Of a stretch of 64,000 nucleotides of DNA, positions 11,277 through 20,800 are shown in pieces. A program made the translations under genes and the position numbers. The stretch is from Harmothoe impar (lineage: Eukaryota > Annelida > Polychaeta > Phyllodocida > Polynoidae). The DNA lies in assembly GCA_947462335.1 (NCBI GenBank), contig OX381717.1, forward strand, positions 49,147,523-49,211,522. Direction: 5' to 3'. Numbering within the stretch: the stretch's first letter is position 1; the number at the start of each line of letters is the position of its first letter. The notes below the pieces were generated by a model. That model had not been told where the DNA came from. It made no database searches and saw only the letters and a list, made by a program, of their open reading frames with translations.

Positions 11277-11343
11277 TCCATTAGGTACCAATATAATCCA
11301 TTAGGTACCAATATAATCATATAGGTACCGATAGAATCCATTA
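11277..11343 (+). repeat. 20-bp tandem repeat, three copies
   Basis: The unit ATTAGGTACCAATATAATCC and two near copies lie head to tail directly before the 16-bp minisatellite. Confidence 0.8.
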
Positions 11344-11374
11344 GGCCACGCATTTGGGTATTCCTTAGGGGTGA

Positions 11375-12215
11375 ACGGAGAACGGGATAAAGGGAGAACG
11401 GGATAAAGTGACAACAAGATGAAGGGAGAATGGGAAAAAGGGGCAACAGGATAAAGGGACAACGGGATAAAGGGAAAATGGGATAAACAGAGAAAGCGAT
11501 AAACAGAGAACGGGATAAACGGAGAAGGGGATAAACGGAGGAGGGGATAAAGGGACAATAGGATGAAGGGATAAACGGAGAATGGGATAAATGGAGAATG
11601 GGATAAACGGAGAACGGGATAAACGGAGAACGGGATAAACGGAGAACGGGATAAACGGAGAACGGGATAAATGGAGAACAGGATAAACGGAGAACGGGAT
11701 AAACGGAGAACGGGATAAACGGAGAACGGGATAAACGGAGAACGGGATAAGCGGAGAACGGGATAAACTGAAAACAGGATAAACTGAAAACGGGATAAAC
11801 GGAGAACGGGATAAACGGAGAACGGGATAAATGGAGAACGGGATAAACGGAGAACGGGATAAACGGAGAACGGGATAAACTGAGAACGGGATAAATGGAG
11901 AACGGGATAAACGGAGAACGGGATATACGGAGAACGGGATAAACGGAGAACTGGATAAATGGAGAAGGGGATAAACGGAGAAGGGGATAAACGGAGAAGG
12001 GGATAAACGGATAAACGGAAAATGGGATGAACGGAGAAGGGGATAAACGGAGAACAGGATAAATGGAGAACAGGATAAATGGAGAACGGGATAAATGGAG
12101 AACGGGATAAAGGGAGAACGGGATAAACAGAGAACGGGATAAACGGAGAACGGGATAACCGGCAAACGGATTAACGGAAGGAGATAAATGGAGAAAAGGA
12201 TAAACGGCGAACAGG
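11375..12215 (+). repeat. 16-bp minisatellite (about 50 copies)
   Basis: The unit GGAGAACGGGATAAAC repeats almost without break for more than 800 bp. Point variants such as GGAGAAGGGGATAAAC and GGGACAACGGGATAAA cluster toward both edges, while the centre is nearly uniform. This is the pattern of unequal exchange. Long frames exist on the minus strand only because three units equal 48 bp. Confidence 0.95.
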
Positions 12216-12795
12216 ATGATGTACAGATGGTGCACACTTTTGAGAAAGTGTAATGGGGAGAATAATTATGATGTACACATGATGTACACATGGTATACAC
12301 TGTTCAGGGAGTGTCTAATGGGCATTATGATGTACAGATGACGTACACATGATGTACACAGTTGAGGGAGTGTCTAATGGGCATTATGATGTTCATATGA
12401 CGTGCACATGATGTACATTGTTGAGAGAGAGCGCAATGGGGAATATGATGTACAAATGGCATACACATGATGTACACTATTGAGGAAGTGTAATAGGGAG
12501 AATATGATGTATCTATGATGTACACATGACGTACACATGGCGTACACTGTTGAGGGAGTGTCTGATGGGCAATATGATGTACAGATGACGTACACATGAT
12601 GCACACTGTTGAGGGAGTGTCTAATGGGCAAAATGATGTACACATGACGTACACATGATGTACAGATGGTGCACACTTCTGAGAGAGTGTAATGGGGAGA
12701 ATATGATGTACACATGATGTACACATGGTATACACTGTTCAGGGAGTGTCTAATGGGCATTATGATGTACATATGAGGTACTTATGGCATACACT
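12216..12795 (+). repeat. GATGTACACAT-type higher-order tandem repeat
   Basis: Clusters of GATGTACACAT or GACGTACACAT (10-11 bp) alternate with a GTTGAGGGAGTGTCTAATGG-like segment, giving larger units of roughly 55-75 bp repeated about eight times. It abuts the minisatellite on one side and the 117-bp array on the other. Confidence 0.85.
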
Positions 12796-12825
12796 GTCGG
12801 CTTCCGTACAAAATCATCTACACAT

Positions 12826-13345
12826 CTTTGCAACCATGCTGCCACAGTGGACCCATGTGTAATTGGGACCTATACCAGACCAGTTAATGTATATCTACTA
12901 TATTTTATAGCAGAAGTGCCAAAACGTTCTGAAACGTTTTATCTTTGCAACCATGCTGCCACAGTGGACCCATGTGTATTTGGGACCTATACCAGACCAG
13001 TTAATGTATATCTACTATATTTTATAGCAGAAGTGCCAAAACGTTCTGAAACGTTTTATCTTTGCAACCATGCTGCCATAGTGGACCCATGCGTATTTGG
13101 GACCTTTATCAGACCAGTTAATGTATATCCACTATATTTCATAGCAGAAGTGCCAAAACATTCTGAAACGTTTTATATTTGCAACTATGATGCCATAGTG
13201 GACTCATGCGTATTTGGGACCTATATCAGACCAAATATTGTATATCTACTATATCCAACTAAACCTGCCATAGTAGGTTCATGTGTATTAGGGTTTGATG
13301 ACACACAAAAAATGTGTATATGCTACAGAACTCCCAGAACGTTTT
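12826..13345 (+). repeat. 117-bp tandem array (about 4.3 copies)
   Basis: The anchor TTTGCAACCATGCTGCCA recurs with CAACC at 12831, 12948, 13065 and 13182, exactly 117 bp apart. Copies 1-2 are nearly identical and later copies diverge. Each unit carries AAAACGTTCTGAAACGTTTT, matching the motif in the 64-bp array. Since 117 is divisible by three, one frame stays open for 187 codons, but the product is only the periodic repeat. Confidence 0.92.
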
Positions 13346-13496
13346 AATGAGTTTTGCTTTTTGATCTAGACCTACCAGAGTAGGACAATGTGTATTGGGC
13401 ATCACAATTTATATTGAATAAAGAGGAAAATCAGTTCTAAAATACACATCATTACTCTATGGGAGCCAAAAACTTGAAAAATCCATTACACATATT
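13346..13496. other. Right spacer of the nested element
   Basis: Short AT-rich stretch between the 117-bp array and the right terminal block; nothing recognisable. Confidence 0.5.
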
Positions 13497-13674
13497 ACGT
13501 TCTGGGAGTCCCCTGACAGAAAGCACTGGCATTTGGAGGGCCCTTTTTACACCCCACATTAGTATGTTCTGGGGGTCCCCTGACAGAAAGCACTGGCGTT
13601 TTGAGGGTCATTTTTACACCCCACATCAGTACGCTCTGGGGGTCCCCTTACAGAAAGCACTGGCGCTCCTAAGG
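13497..13674 (-). repeat. Right terminal repeat block of the nested element
   Basis: Inverted 67-bp units start at 13497, 13564 and 13631. They read CGTTCTGGGAGTCCCCTGAC, AGAAAGCACTGGC and TTTTTACACCCCACAT in order, the complement of the left block. The last unit is cut after GCACTGGCG and joined to the CTCCTAAGG end. Confidence 0.85.
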
Positions 13675-13678
13675 ATAT

Positions 13679-14432
13679 GGATGATTGGGATGATCAGTGC
13701 GAATTTGTGGTACATGCGTATAACAATACGGTCCACACTTCGACAAATTGCACACCAAACCTCTTGGTGTTCGGAGAGGACTTGATCATGCCGGCGGATT
13801 TAGTATTCGGGGTGGTAGGGATCAGTCCGGAAGCACCATGTACGGTGCTATTTGTAGAATCTCTACGAGAGAGGTTCAAATTTGCCTACGAAACAGTTAG
13901 GGCGCATTTGCTCAAAGCTGCGAATTGGCAGAAGGTAGGTTATGACACCGGATTGAAGTTGCGACGCTTCGTAGTAGGGGATAGAGTGATCCGCCTGCAC
14001 GAACCGCTCTGCAACGTCAAGCTGGCAAATAACTGGGATGGACCACACACCGTGGTTAAATGTATCAGTCAGACGACTGTGTTGATTCAGTCCGAAGCAG
14101 GGCGCATCCGGACGAGCCATGTGGCTCGGTTGCGTGCTTGGGCTGGAAGGGAGCTCACCCCGGAAACGGAGGTGGAAAAGGGAACTTCGGAGGCTAAATT
14201 TGTACCTTTGGAAGGGGTGTCAGCGGATACCCCTAAGAGAGTGGTACGAAAGAAGCCCCAGAAGACCGTGAAAAAGAAAGTCTCGGCAGGCGAAGGAAGA
14301 AGGGCACGGAAAACTAAAATCAAGGCTGGAGTTTTAGTTAAGAACGAGAGTCCTTCGGCCAGGTTACGAGAGGTGAACGGGAAACCCGTTCGGCGAAGCC
14401 CAAGGCTGGTGGCCAGAGGGGCGGTAACCTAG
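13679..14432 (+). pseudogene. pol: Gypsy-1 Pol, last part (integrase C-terminal region)
   Basis: Continuation of the pol frame after the nested insert. It starts within the end of the integrase catalytic core (the WDD...FVVHAYNNTVH region typical of Gypsy integrases). It then carries the C-terminal domain with GDRVIRLHEP and NWDGPHTVV, the GPF/Y-type module, followed by a basic Lys/Arg-rich tail. There is no chromodomain. The frame ends at a stop at 14430-14432. It lacks its own start, so it is dead unless the insert is removed. No additional lesion was seen. Confidence 0.9.
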
Positions 14433-15015
14433 CTTGTTTACACAACGAGTGTGGTGTCCTGTGTTGTTTTATATGTTATATGTGTGCTACCAACAGGGGC
14501 GCTCAGAGTCAAATAGAAAAGAATGTTGGAGTGCTCCCGAGGGTGGTGGACGGATAATCCGGTGGGGTAATCTTCGATTTCCCATATTAATCCACTAATA
14601 CTCCTGACGAACTCTTTATTCGAAGTATATTTTGACTTTTGCGAGCCGCCTACGTGGCAGTGTGATCCCCCGAGCCCGAGCTGCGGGCGGGAAAGGTCGT
14701 GACCTGATTAAGCGATAATTGGGTCACACCGGGTAACGGGATCGCGTCCAATCACGCGAGACGCTGCGCATGCGCTTTGTTTTAAAAACAAAAGCGAGGG
14801 AACCGCCATATTGATTTTGGGGCTCTCCCGGATCAATCGTGCGTGTGTCGGCAGCGGAGAAGTCGGTGTTTTTGGGCAGCTAGAGGAGTAGAAAAGGCAT
14901 ACAAAGAGTAGGAACTGTGAGTACTCTTTGCTGGTCCGTCTAAGACAAAGAGGGAGACGGGGAACTAAGTGTTTCCCCGTCAAACTCCCGTCGCAAGACA
15001 CTTGAAGAAGTGAGG
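14433..15015 (+). other. Non-coding spacer between pol and ORF3 in Gypsy-1
   Basis: 583 bp with no open frame in the plus strand, more GC- and CpG-rich than the flanking host DNA. A pyrimidine stretch followed by GGGCAG at about 14866-14879 could act as a splice acceptor for a subgenomic ORF3 transcript. That is inference; an internal promoter is equally possible. Confidence 0.45.
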
Positions 15016-18000
15016 ATGGCCGAGCAGCAGCTCCGCCAGTCCGAACTCTCCGGTCACTCCGAGGTGGCATCCGCCACCGAGGAGCACATGGATGCTCAGA
15101 GCCCCAGTGGTGATGAGCTTAGCCAGACTCTGTCGGAACTATGTGTGGATCCGATCGTGTCACCGATTCGGAAGTCTCCGTCACCCGAGGGCAGCGAGGA
15201 CTCCGGAATGTTGCGAGGGATCGCCTACAGTGCAGTAGAGTCGAACCCCTCCGAGTCGACTGGACATCTCTCTCGGATGTGCAGTCTGAGCATTTCGCCC
15301 AGCCTCAAGAAGACAGTTACACGGAAACTGTCTATGGGAGGCGACAGCGACTCCGACACTTCACGTCCGAGGACGCGCGGTGGTAAGGGTGCTACCCGAG
15401 ATCGGTCCCGGTCGGCCGATGGTAAGGTTAGTACCAAGGCTCTTAAACACGTAGGTGTTGGAAAGAAGCCTCCGGGAAAGGACGAGCCTAAAAAGCCCGA
15501 TCCGAAGAAGCCTAGTACCCAGGGTACTAAGAAAGCGGATCCGAAGGTTGCCACTGCCACGGTAACCAAGGATCCGAAGACGGTCACTCCCAAGGCTCCG
15601 ACTCCAAAGGTGCCAAAGGATCAAAAGAAAACTGATCCGAAGCCAGCGGCTAAGGACCAGAAGAAGAAGGGACAGACGTCCGGCAGCACTCAGGCTGTCA
15701 AGACTCCGGGCCCTACCAAGTCAAACATCCCGATCCCTAGCAAGGAAAAGGATGCCAGTAAAGCAGCTGGAACGTCAGCTGCTCCGACGTCAGCCGTGGA
15801 TGTGTTGTCCTTCTCGCGAGAGTTGGACAACAGCTCTGCAGTGGCCGCTACGGCCGCAGCCATGGCTGGTACGTCCGGGCACGGGGGAGCTCGTCCGAAA
15901 ACGACAACTCACCCAACTGAAACTAGGACCGAGGAGACTATGGATACGTCATCCGCAGCTCATACGGTCAAAGTTGTGCAGGAGGTGCTGTCCGGCATCA
16001 CCTTCCAGCTACCGGCTCCAGTGGAGCCAAGAAGAGAAGTACCCGTTCGGGTGGAGAGGCCTCCTCCAGGAGCAACCCCCGTCCAAGTGGAGACTCCTCA
16101 CCAGCCTGCCGAGCCCCGTCTGGAGCCATCCAATATGGATACTTCGGATGAGGCCGGTAAACTGGACCAAGCTGCAGGCGGTGGTTCAGGTGGATCGGGG
16201 GTACCGATAATCCCCCCAGTCCAACATGAAGTATGGGATAAGGAGGACGCCGACGTCCCATCCCTGCTACGAGGAGCCATCATCGCACAGATGAGCAAGG
16301 AGGAGATCAGGTCGTTTGACTTGGTCCAGATGAGAACCTTCCGGGGCCTGGACATTCTGTCCGACCGGTTTCCGACCTGGTTCCCGGCCTACGTGACGGC
16401 TGCAATGCAAGGCCTCAGTGAATCGGCGGCTACAGCTCGCTTGGTTGCTGAGACAGAAGGACGCCCCGAACTTATCGCGGCCCTTGAATACGAAATGCTA
16501 CTCGCAGACGAATTCAAGGTCGTGCATAATAGAAGGGAGAAAAGGCGACAGCTGACGCCCGCCATGAGGCTGGCCCGGAACATGGAGAAAAAGACTAACG
16601 AGTCTATTCTTAATGATACTCTGGAGGAAGAGATTGTCCAACAGAGCACAGCTGCGACTAGGTCTGCTGACACTAGTCGGATGGAGAAGGCCAGTCGTAG
16701 GCATCAATACCTACGGGAGACTATCCGGTTGACATCTCTGAATGCGGGTCAGTCCCCTGAAGAGGTAGATGAAGTTCTGAAGGGATTGGACAAGAACACA
16801 ATCCCGGACAACGAACTGCAGGAATTGGTCGGGACTGCACTCCGAGCCAATGCCGCTGGTGGGTTTCAGTTCTTTAAACCCATGTGTGTAAATGACTGTG
16901 TTAAAGATAAGCGGTCATCCAAGGTTCCGGAGGAAGTGGGTCCTGACGGTCTCTCGGACGACGAAGAATGGATCAAACCTGATCCTCTAGACAAGTCGGT
17001 ACAGCTGTACCACTACGAATTGCTGGAGAAGGTCCGAACTGGTAGCACCAAATACCATTCGCTCCTTCAAAAGACGAAGTTGGCATGGGCAATGTCTAGA
17101 TGGCATTCATTTAGTAAGTGCCCATTCAAAGCTTGTCGAGACATCGATGAGACCCTGGAGAAACCCCGAACTTGGCCTACCAAGGTTCGGTATGCAAGGC
17201 ATGTTACCCGCCATCATGTACGTCATTTCATGCGATATGACTGCCTGAGTGTGGGTTCGAAGCAGAGCAAGGGTTGTCCGAATGGTGGTCTGTTCTACAC
17301 CAGAGCAGACATCATTCGACACCTTGCCAAGTTCCATAGCTTGGCTCTGGAGACTGCAGCGGAACGCATTCAGACCGCTCACGCAGAAGTCTACTCCCAT
17401 TTTGGGACCCTAGTAGACAAGAATGACAACCTCGAGGTGGATTTTGGCTCCAACGAGAAAGGGAAGGTGCGGGTCTTCTACAAGGTGAACCCGGATCGCA
17501 CGTATCTCCATATTCCGGAGGGCGAACTCTACGATGAGTTCGAAGAGTACCAGCAGCGTACCAGTACGCGGAAGCGGCGAGCTCCGAAACGATCCGATGG
17601 GTCCTCGGAGCCCACCGACCCGAAGAAACAGAAAACGGATGAAAGGCAATCCGTTATGGAGAAGGCAGATCCGGGGGACAAAGGACCGGCATTTACCTCT
17701 CGCACGACCGACTGGAAGTCGGGTCCCCAGGGCAGGCCACCTCGGCCTAGTCTGGAGGATCCGAACTCCAGTACGGGGGGATCGTTCGTTGACGAATTCC
17801 CCAATCTGGATTTGGTTCCGGGAGGGGAGTCACAGACTCTCACCCAGACCGGGAAGGACAAGGCTTCGGTGAAGCAAAAGCCGAAGCCAAAACAGACTCC
17901 GGATCCCCCACAGGAGACTCCGGAGGAGGGGCACTTAGTCTTGCGACTAAGGGGCCCTCCCACGTTTCCTCCCGCCGACTTCAAGTCCTACGAAGCCGGA

Positions 18001-18423
18001 CAGGAGGCCTTCGACCGGTGGCAGGATAACTTCCACCGATTGCTTACTGGCTTAAGTCAGGAGGTGGCGATGTTGTCCCTGGACACGGTGCATCATCTCC
18101 ACCGGAGTGAAGTCGCTACTCAGAAAGCAGCGGCCATGGAGTCGGTTCAGGAGGAGCGTGAAAATGCTCGGACTGAGCGAGTTGCTGCTAAATCCGAAAG
18201 GAAAAAGCAGAAGCTGGCAGTCAAGAACGCCGAGGAAAAACTGGACCACGAACGTCGGAGGTTCAGAGACTGTTTCGCGCACGAGATGCACGAATGGGAT
18301 GGGACTCGGGCTCAAATCGAGCTCTGGCTCCAGGAGCTGACTCTGGCGGAAGCTGAGTCAGACTCTGAGGATGAGGAGGCTGCGGCCAAGTCGAGCCCTA
18401 AAGACGACTCGGAATCCGGATAG
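15016..18423 (+). CDS. Gypsy-1 ORF3, large protein of unknown function with C2H2-like fingers
   Basis: A single uninterrupted ORF of 1135 residues starting at ATG 15016 in a good context (AGGATGG). It has no signal peptide or membrane segment, so it is not an envelope protein. Visible parts: a Ser-rich acidic N-terminus, a Lys/Pro-rich basic tract (about 120-260), a Pro-rich region, then a helical region with an LRR/MEKASRRHQY-type basic stretch (about 480-600). Two zinc-finger-like groups lie near 702-772: C-x4-C followed by H-x3-H, then C..C..F..L..H-x4-H ending HLAKFH. After these come a second basic region (KKQK, RKRRAPKR, probable nuclear signals), a coiled-coil-like stretch near 1035-1105 and an acidic tail. 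Base and codon usage resemble gag and pol, so it belongs to the element. A nuclear, nucleic-acid-binding role is inferred; no family was recognised. Confidence 0.8.
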   Translation: MAEQQLRQSELSGHSEVASATEEHMDAQSPSGDELSQTLSELCVDPIVSPIRKSPSPEGSEDSGMLRGIAYSAVESNPSESTGHLSRMCSLSISPSLKKTVTRKLSMGGDSDSDTSRPRTRGGKGATRDRSRSADGKVSTKALKHVGVGKKPPGKDEPKKPDPKKPSTQGTKKADPKVATATVTKDPKTVTPKAPTPKVPKDQKKTDPKPAAKDQKKKGQTSGSTQAVKTPGPTKSNIPIPSKEKDASKAAGTSAAPTSAVDVLSFSRELDNSSAVAATAAAMAGTSGHGGARPKTTTHPTETRTEETMDTSSAAHTVKVVQEVLSGITFQLPAPVEPRREVPVRVERPPPGATPVQVETPHQPAEPRLEPSNMDTSDEAGKLDQAAGGGSGGSGVPIIPPVQHEVWDKEDADVPSLLRGAIIAQMSKEEIRSFDLVQMRTFRGLDILSDRFPTWFPAYVTAAMQGLSESAATARLVAETEGRPELIAALEYEMLLADEFKVVHNRREKRRQLTPAMRLARNMEKKTNESILNDTLEEEIVQQSTAATRSADTSRMEKASRRHQYLRETIRLTSLNAGQSPEEVDEVLKGLDKNTIPDNELQELVGTALRANAAGGFQFFKPMCVNDCVKDKRSSKVPEEVGPDGLSDDEEWIKPDPLDKSVQLYHYELLEKVRTGSTKYHSLLQKTKLAWAMSRWHSFSKCPFKACRDIDETLEKPRTWPTKVRYARHVTRHHVRHFMRYDCLSVGSKQSKGCPNGGLFYTRADIIRHLAKFHSLALETAAERIQTAHAEVYSHFGTLVDKNDNLEVDFGSNEKGKVRVFYKVNPDRTYLHIPEGELYDEFEEYQQRTSTRKRRAPKRSDGSSEPTDPKKQKTDERQSVMEKADPGDKGPAFTSRTTDWKSGPQGRPPRPSLEDPNSSTGGSFVDEFPNLDLVPGGESQTLTQTGKDKASVKQKPKPKQTPDPPQETPEEGHLVLRLRGPPTFPPADFKSYEAGQEAFDRWQDNFHRLLTGLSQEVAMLSLDTVHHLHRSEVATQKAAAMESVQEERENARTERVAAKSERKKQKLAVKNAEEKLDHERRRFRDCFAHEMHEWDGTRAQIELWLQELTLAEAESDSEDEEAAAKSSPKDDSESG

Positions 18424-19297
18424 GATTATCCTATCTTAGGATCCGATCAAGGAGAAGGGGGGGTATTTTAAGGATACCACCCCTACAGGCTAAAAACACC
18501 CTGCTATAGGGTGTACAAGTATCCGGACGAAAAGAAGCGGCAGGCTGGCTACGCAAGGAGGCAGTCTGCCAGGCAGAACGGACGGAGGAGGACGAGGAGA
18601 TCCGGAGAGAGATCAAAGCTCGGGACAGGAGTACGCTACCACCATGGATCCGATACGAGATGTTTTTTTATATAAACTATATATATCAGGACCGAGTGCT
18701 CCTAGTTATAAGTCCGAAGATCGCCTGGAGGCAGGACTTGGAATATTTTTTTATACTACTATAAGCTCCCGAGCATGAGCTATGAACTTTCTCGTTCCGG
18801 TGAGTAAGAGCTGAATGAAGTAGGTTCTGAAAGCCGGGCGGAATGCAACATCATCAACAGAGGATCCGGATCTTCGCTATAAAATCACGTATGATGTCTT
18901 TTTGTAATAATACTTTAATATGTTTCTAAAACCTTAAAAGAAGTGATACTGTTCATCACTTATAAGTATTATTCATTACGAGTATAATTAGCTCGGGGTC
19001 CTGAAGGGACGAAATTTTTTTACTGTGATATTGTACTTTTTCAAGTGTTGTGTATACTATATGTATAGATTAACTCCATCTATCCTAGGGAATGGGGCGT
19101 AATTTTAATTACGGTCTATATATGTAGAGATGTGTGTAATTAATACCTTTTTGTGTTCAACAGTAACGTCATATTGTTTGTAAGGTATAACTTTAATAAA
19201 CCCCTAAGGTGGTATTTATAAGATAATGCCAGTCCGAAGTGTTTTCGGACTATAACCTTAATTATTTACCTCCCGGTTATTATCTGGTAGGGGGTAG
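18424..19297 (+). other. Gypsy-1 3' non-coding region and polypurine tracts
   Basis: 874 bp without ORFs. A 15-base purine run (AAGGAGAAGGGGGGG, 18449-18463) lies just after ORF3. A weaker G-rich tract, GGTAGGGGGTAG, sits directly against the 3' LTR (19286-19297) and is the expected plus-strand primer. The middle is AT-rich with TATATA runs. Confidence 0.6.
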
Positions 19298-19736
19298 TGT
19301 AGGGGCTAGGGTTATACGGGGTTGTTATATGACGAGTGCTGTTGGATGCTGTGTTGCGAGCTCAGTCCGAACCCTTCAGTCCGACGGTAGGTGGCGACAC
19401 CTACCCCGGGCTTGGGGTATGGACAGAGGTCGCTATAGGCTTCCGGTCTGCGTGTGCGCACGCAGGCTGGCTGCCTATATATACCCGGCATCTGACGGTA
19501 CTCGTCGGTTACTCTGAGCCACGCTGGCAGAGGAGACCCTGTGATCATATCGGCTGCTTAGCCTACTGACCCGTTCCGAACTCTATAGGGAGTTCGCACA
19601 CTTAGTGACTGCTTGTCTAGGTTCTCTGAATAAACCTGATATTGCAACCTGTAACACTTGATCCGAACTGTGTCGACTTTGTTCTTTAATTGATACTCTA
19701 CCAATATCATAAAGATACAAAGTATCGTTTATTACA
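19298..19736 (+). repeat. Gypsy-1 3' LTR
   Basis: 439 bp, same start, end and length as 1605-2043, with no difference found on reading. It is followed by the GTAG target duplication at 19737-19740. Confidence 0.95.
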
Positions 19737-19740
19737 GTAG

Positions 19741-20298
19741 CAATGATCTTTGCACATTTGGAGGACAGGTTCATGCAATTTTTGACACGGCGCTATCTGA
19801 CCACGGCGCTTTTCATTACTGCAACAGCGCCACTGGCTTCCCCTGCTCTTCCTTGAATTTTTGAATGTTATAACTTGCAATGTTTGCACTACAATTAATG
19901 ATAACCCAGGTCTACCCTCAATCTAAGTCGTTTGATAGATGATAGATGGCTCCACCCATGGCGTACACAATGTATGATGAATGTATGGCTAAGGACAGTA
20001 TCATTAGGGTTGTTGTTTATTGTACTTATAATGGATCTTGAAGGATACAATATTGGATACATAGTAAATACAGTTATGTATAGTTTGAGCCGCCATGTCG
20101 GATGGCCGAGAGTGTCTTGCTCAGTTGTTCTCTGTGAAAGTGATAGCCTGAAGCCGTCTTTATCCACCGTCTATTGATAATGGCAGTTAATTTAAGTAGT
20201 TGGATTTTAGTTATCACCATGTTTACATGCTCTAGAGAGTAAAGGCTCTGTGACTATACTTATTGGTAATCATATCTAGTTTACTAAATAGTGTATTG
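19741..20298. other. Intergenic, no gene found
   Basis: No credible coding exon. From about 20200 the sequence begins to resemble intron 3 of the Ig gene (34880-35025), for example the shared TAGTTTACTAAATAG. This stretch is therefore probably the left edge of the duplicated Ig locus. Confidence 0.5.
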
Positions 20299-20302
20299 CT
20301 AG

Positions 20303-20800
20303 TGTAACGGGCCGCTGTGACTGCTGTATTATTTGTATATCTGTTTCTATGTGGTTGTTATGATTGAATATGACACAGTTCTATTATTGTTCATTCGTTA
20401 CATATACAGCCGTTTATTGTCTATGGTTGTATACCGAGATTACCGGAGTTACGGACGATAAATTGTCATTAAGGTTTCATAACGTATTACATAACATTCA
20501 ACTCTAGGTGGCGCTGCTGGCGTGGTCATGTAACCCCCACAGGCCTGTATATAAGGTTGGCTGCTCTTTCTAAGAAGGCAGTCAGGTTTGGTTCATGCTG
20601 AGGCACACACCTCCCTGGACTCCGGGTTTGATAACACTATGCCGTAGTTTGTTTACCCTCTTGTATTATTTTTGATCATGTTCTGATCCCTGTTGTAACC
20701 AACGGTTATTCCAGAGAAATAATACCTGAACGCTATTTAATAAAGTTGCGTATATCAAAGCTTAATTGTACTTTGTCCGGTTGTTGTTCTTATGAAGTCA
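20303..20800 (+). mobile_element. Solo LTR with CTAG target duplication
   Basis: A 498-bp unit starts TGTAACGG and ends GAAGTCA, flanked by CTAG at 20299-20302 and 20801-20804. It contains a TATATAAG box (20548-20555) and AATAAA (20739-20744) in the right order for U3-R-U5, with no internal retroelement sequence next to it. The homologous Ig-gene intron lacks it. Orientation is inferred from the TATA and polyadenylation signal. It is unrelated in sequence to the two full elements here. Confidence 0.8.

Larger units (their letters stand above)
8239..13674. mobile_element. Nested satellite-filled TIR element inserted in Gypsy-1 pol
   Basis: Ends are CCTTAG (8239-8244) and CTAAGG (13669-13674). 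The 4-bp ATAT at 8235-8238 and 13675-13678 is the target duplication. Removing the element with one ATAT puts both pol halves in the same frame, which fixes the borders independently. Both termini carry inverted 67-bp tandem units sharing the GATGTGGGGTGTAAAA motif. The interior is a chain of unrelated tandem arrays (64-bp, ACGTCAT-type, 16-bp, GTACA-type and 117-bp) plus a dead LINE piece. No transposase is present, so it is non-autonomous. Repetitive inverted termini recall foldback elements, but the superfamily is not identifiable from the sequence alone. Confidence 0.85.
1605..19736 (+). mobile_element. Gypsy-1: full-length Ty3/Gypsy LTR retrotransposon with an extra third ORF
   Basis: The element runs TG...CA between two 439-bp LTRs (1605-2043 and 19298-19736). 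The LTRs appear identical base for base when read side by side. The 4-bp GTAG at 1601-1604 and 19737-19740 is the target duplication. Order inside: candidate primer binding site, gag, pol (protease, reverse transcriptase, RNase H, integrase), a 0.58-kb spacer, a 1135-residue ORF of unknown function, then 0.87 kb of non-coding DNA. RT before RNase H before integrase places it in Ty3/Gypsy. Total length is 18.1 kb, of which 5.4 kb is a nested element inside pol; about 12.7 kb alone is long for this superfamily. Matching LTRs imply recent insertion. Confidence 0.95.

Noticed and set aside
11270..12300. Two minus-strand ORFs over 310 codons with repeating Pro-Phe-Ser-Val-Tyr-Pro motifs
   Set aside because: They are read from the 16-bp minisatellite, where three units make 48 bp and stops are absent in several frames at once. 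No start context or promoter; not a structural protein.
8866..13345. CRISPR-like appearance of the regular 64-bp and 117-bp arrays
   Set aside because: Units are contiguous with no unique spacers, there are no cas genes, and the setting is eukaryotic.
12784..13347. 187-codon ORF of 39-residue repeats
   Set aside because: The unit of the array is 117 bp, divisible by three, so an open frame follows by arithmetic. The copies diverge without codon-position bias that I can see.
15016..18423. ORF3 as an envelope gene
   Set aside because: No signal peptide, no hydrophobic fusion or membrane segment, highly charged throughout, with zinc-finger-like motifs.
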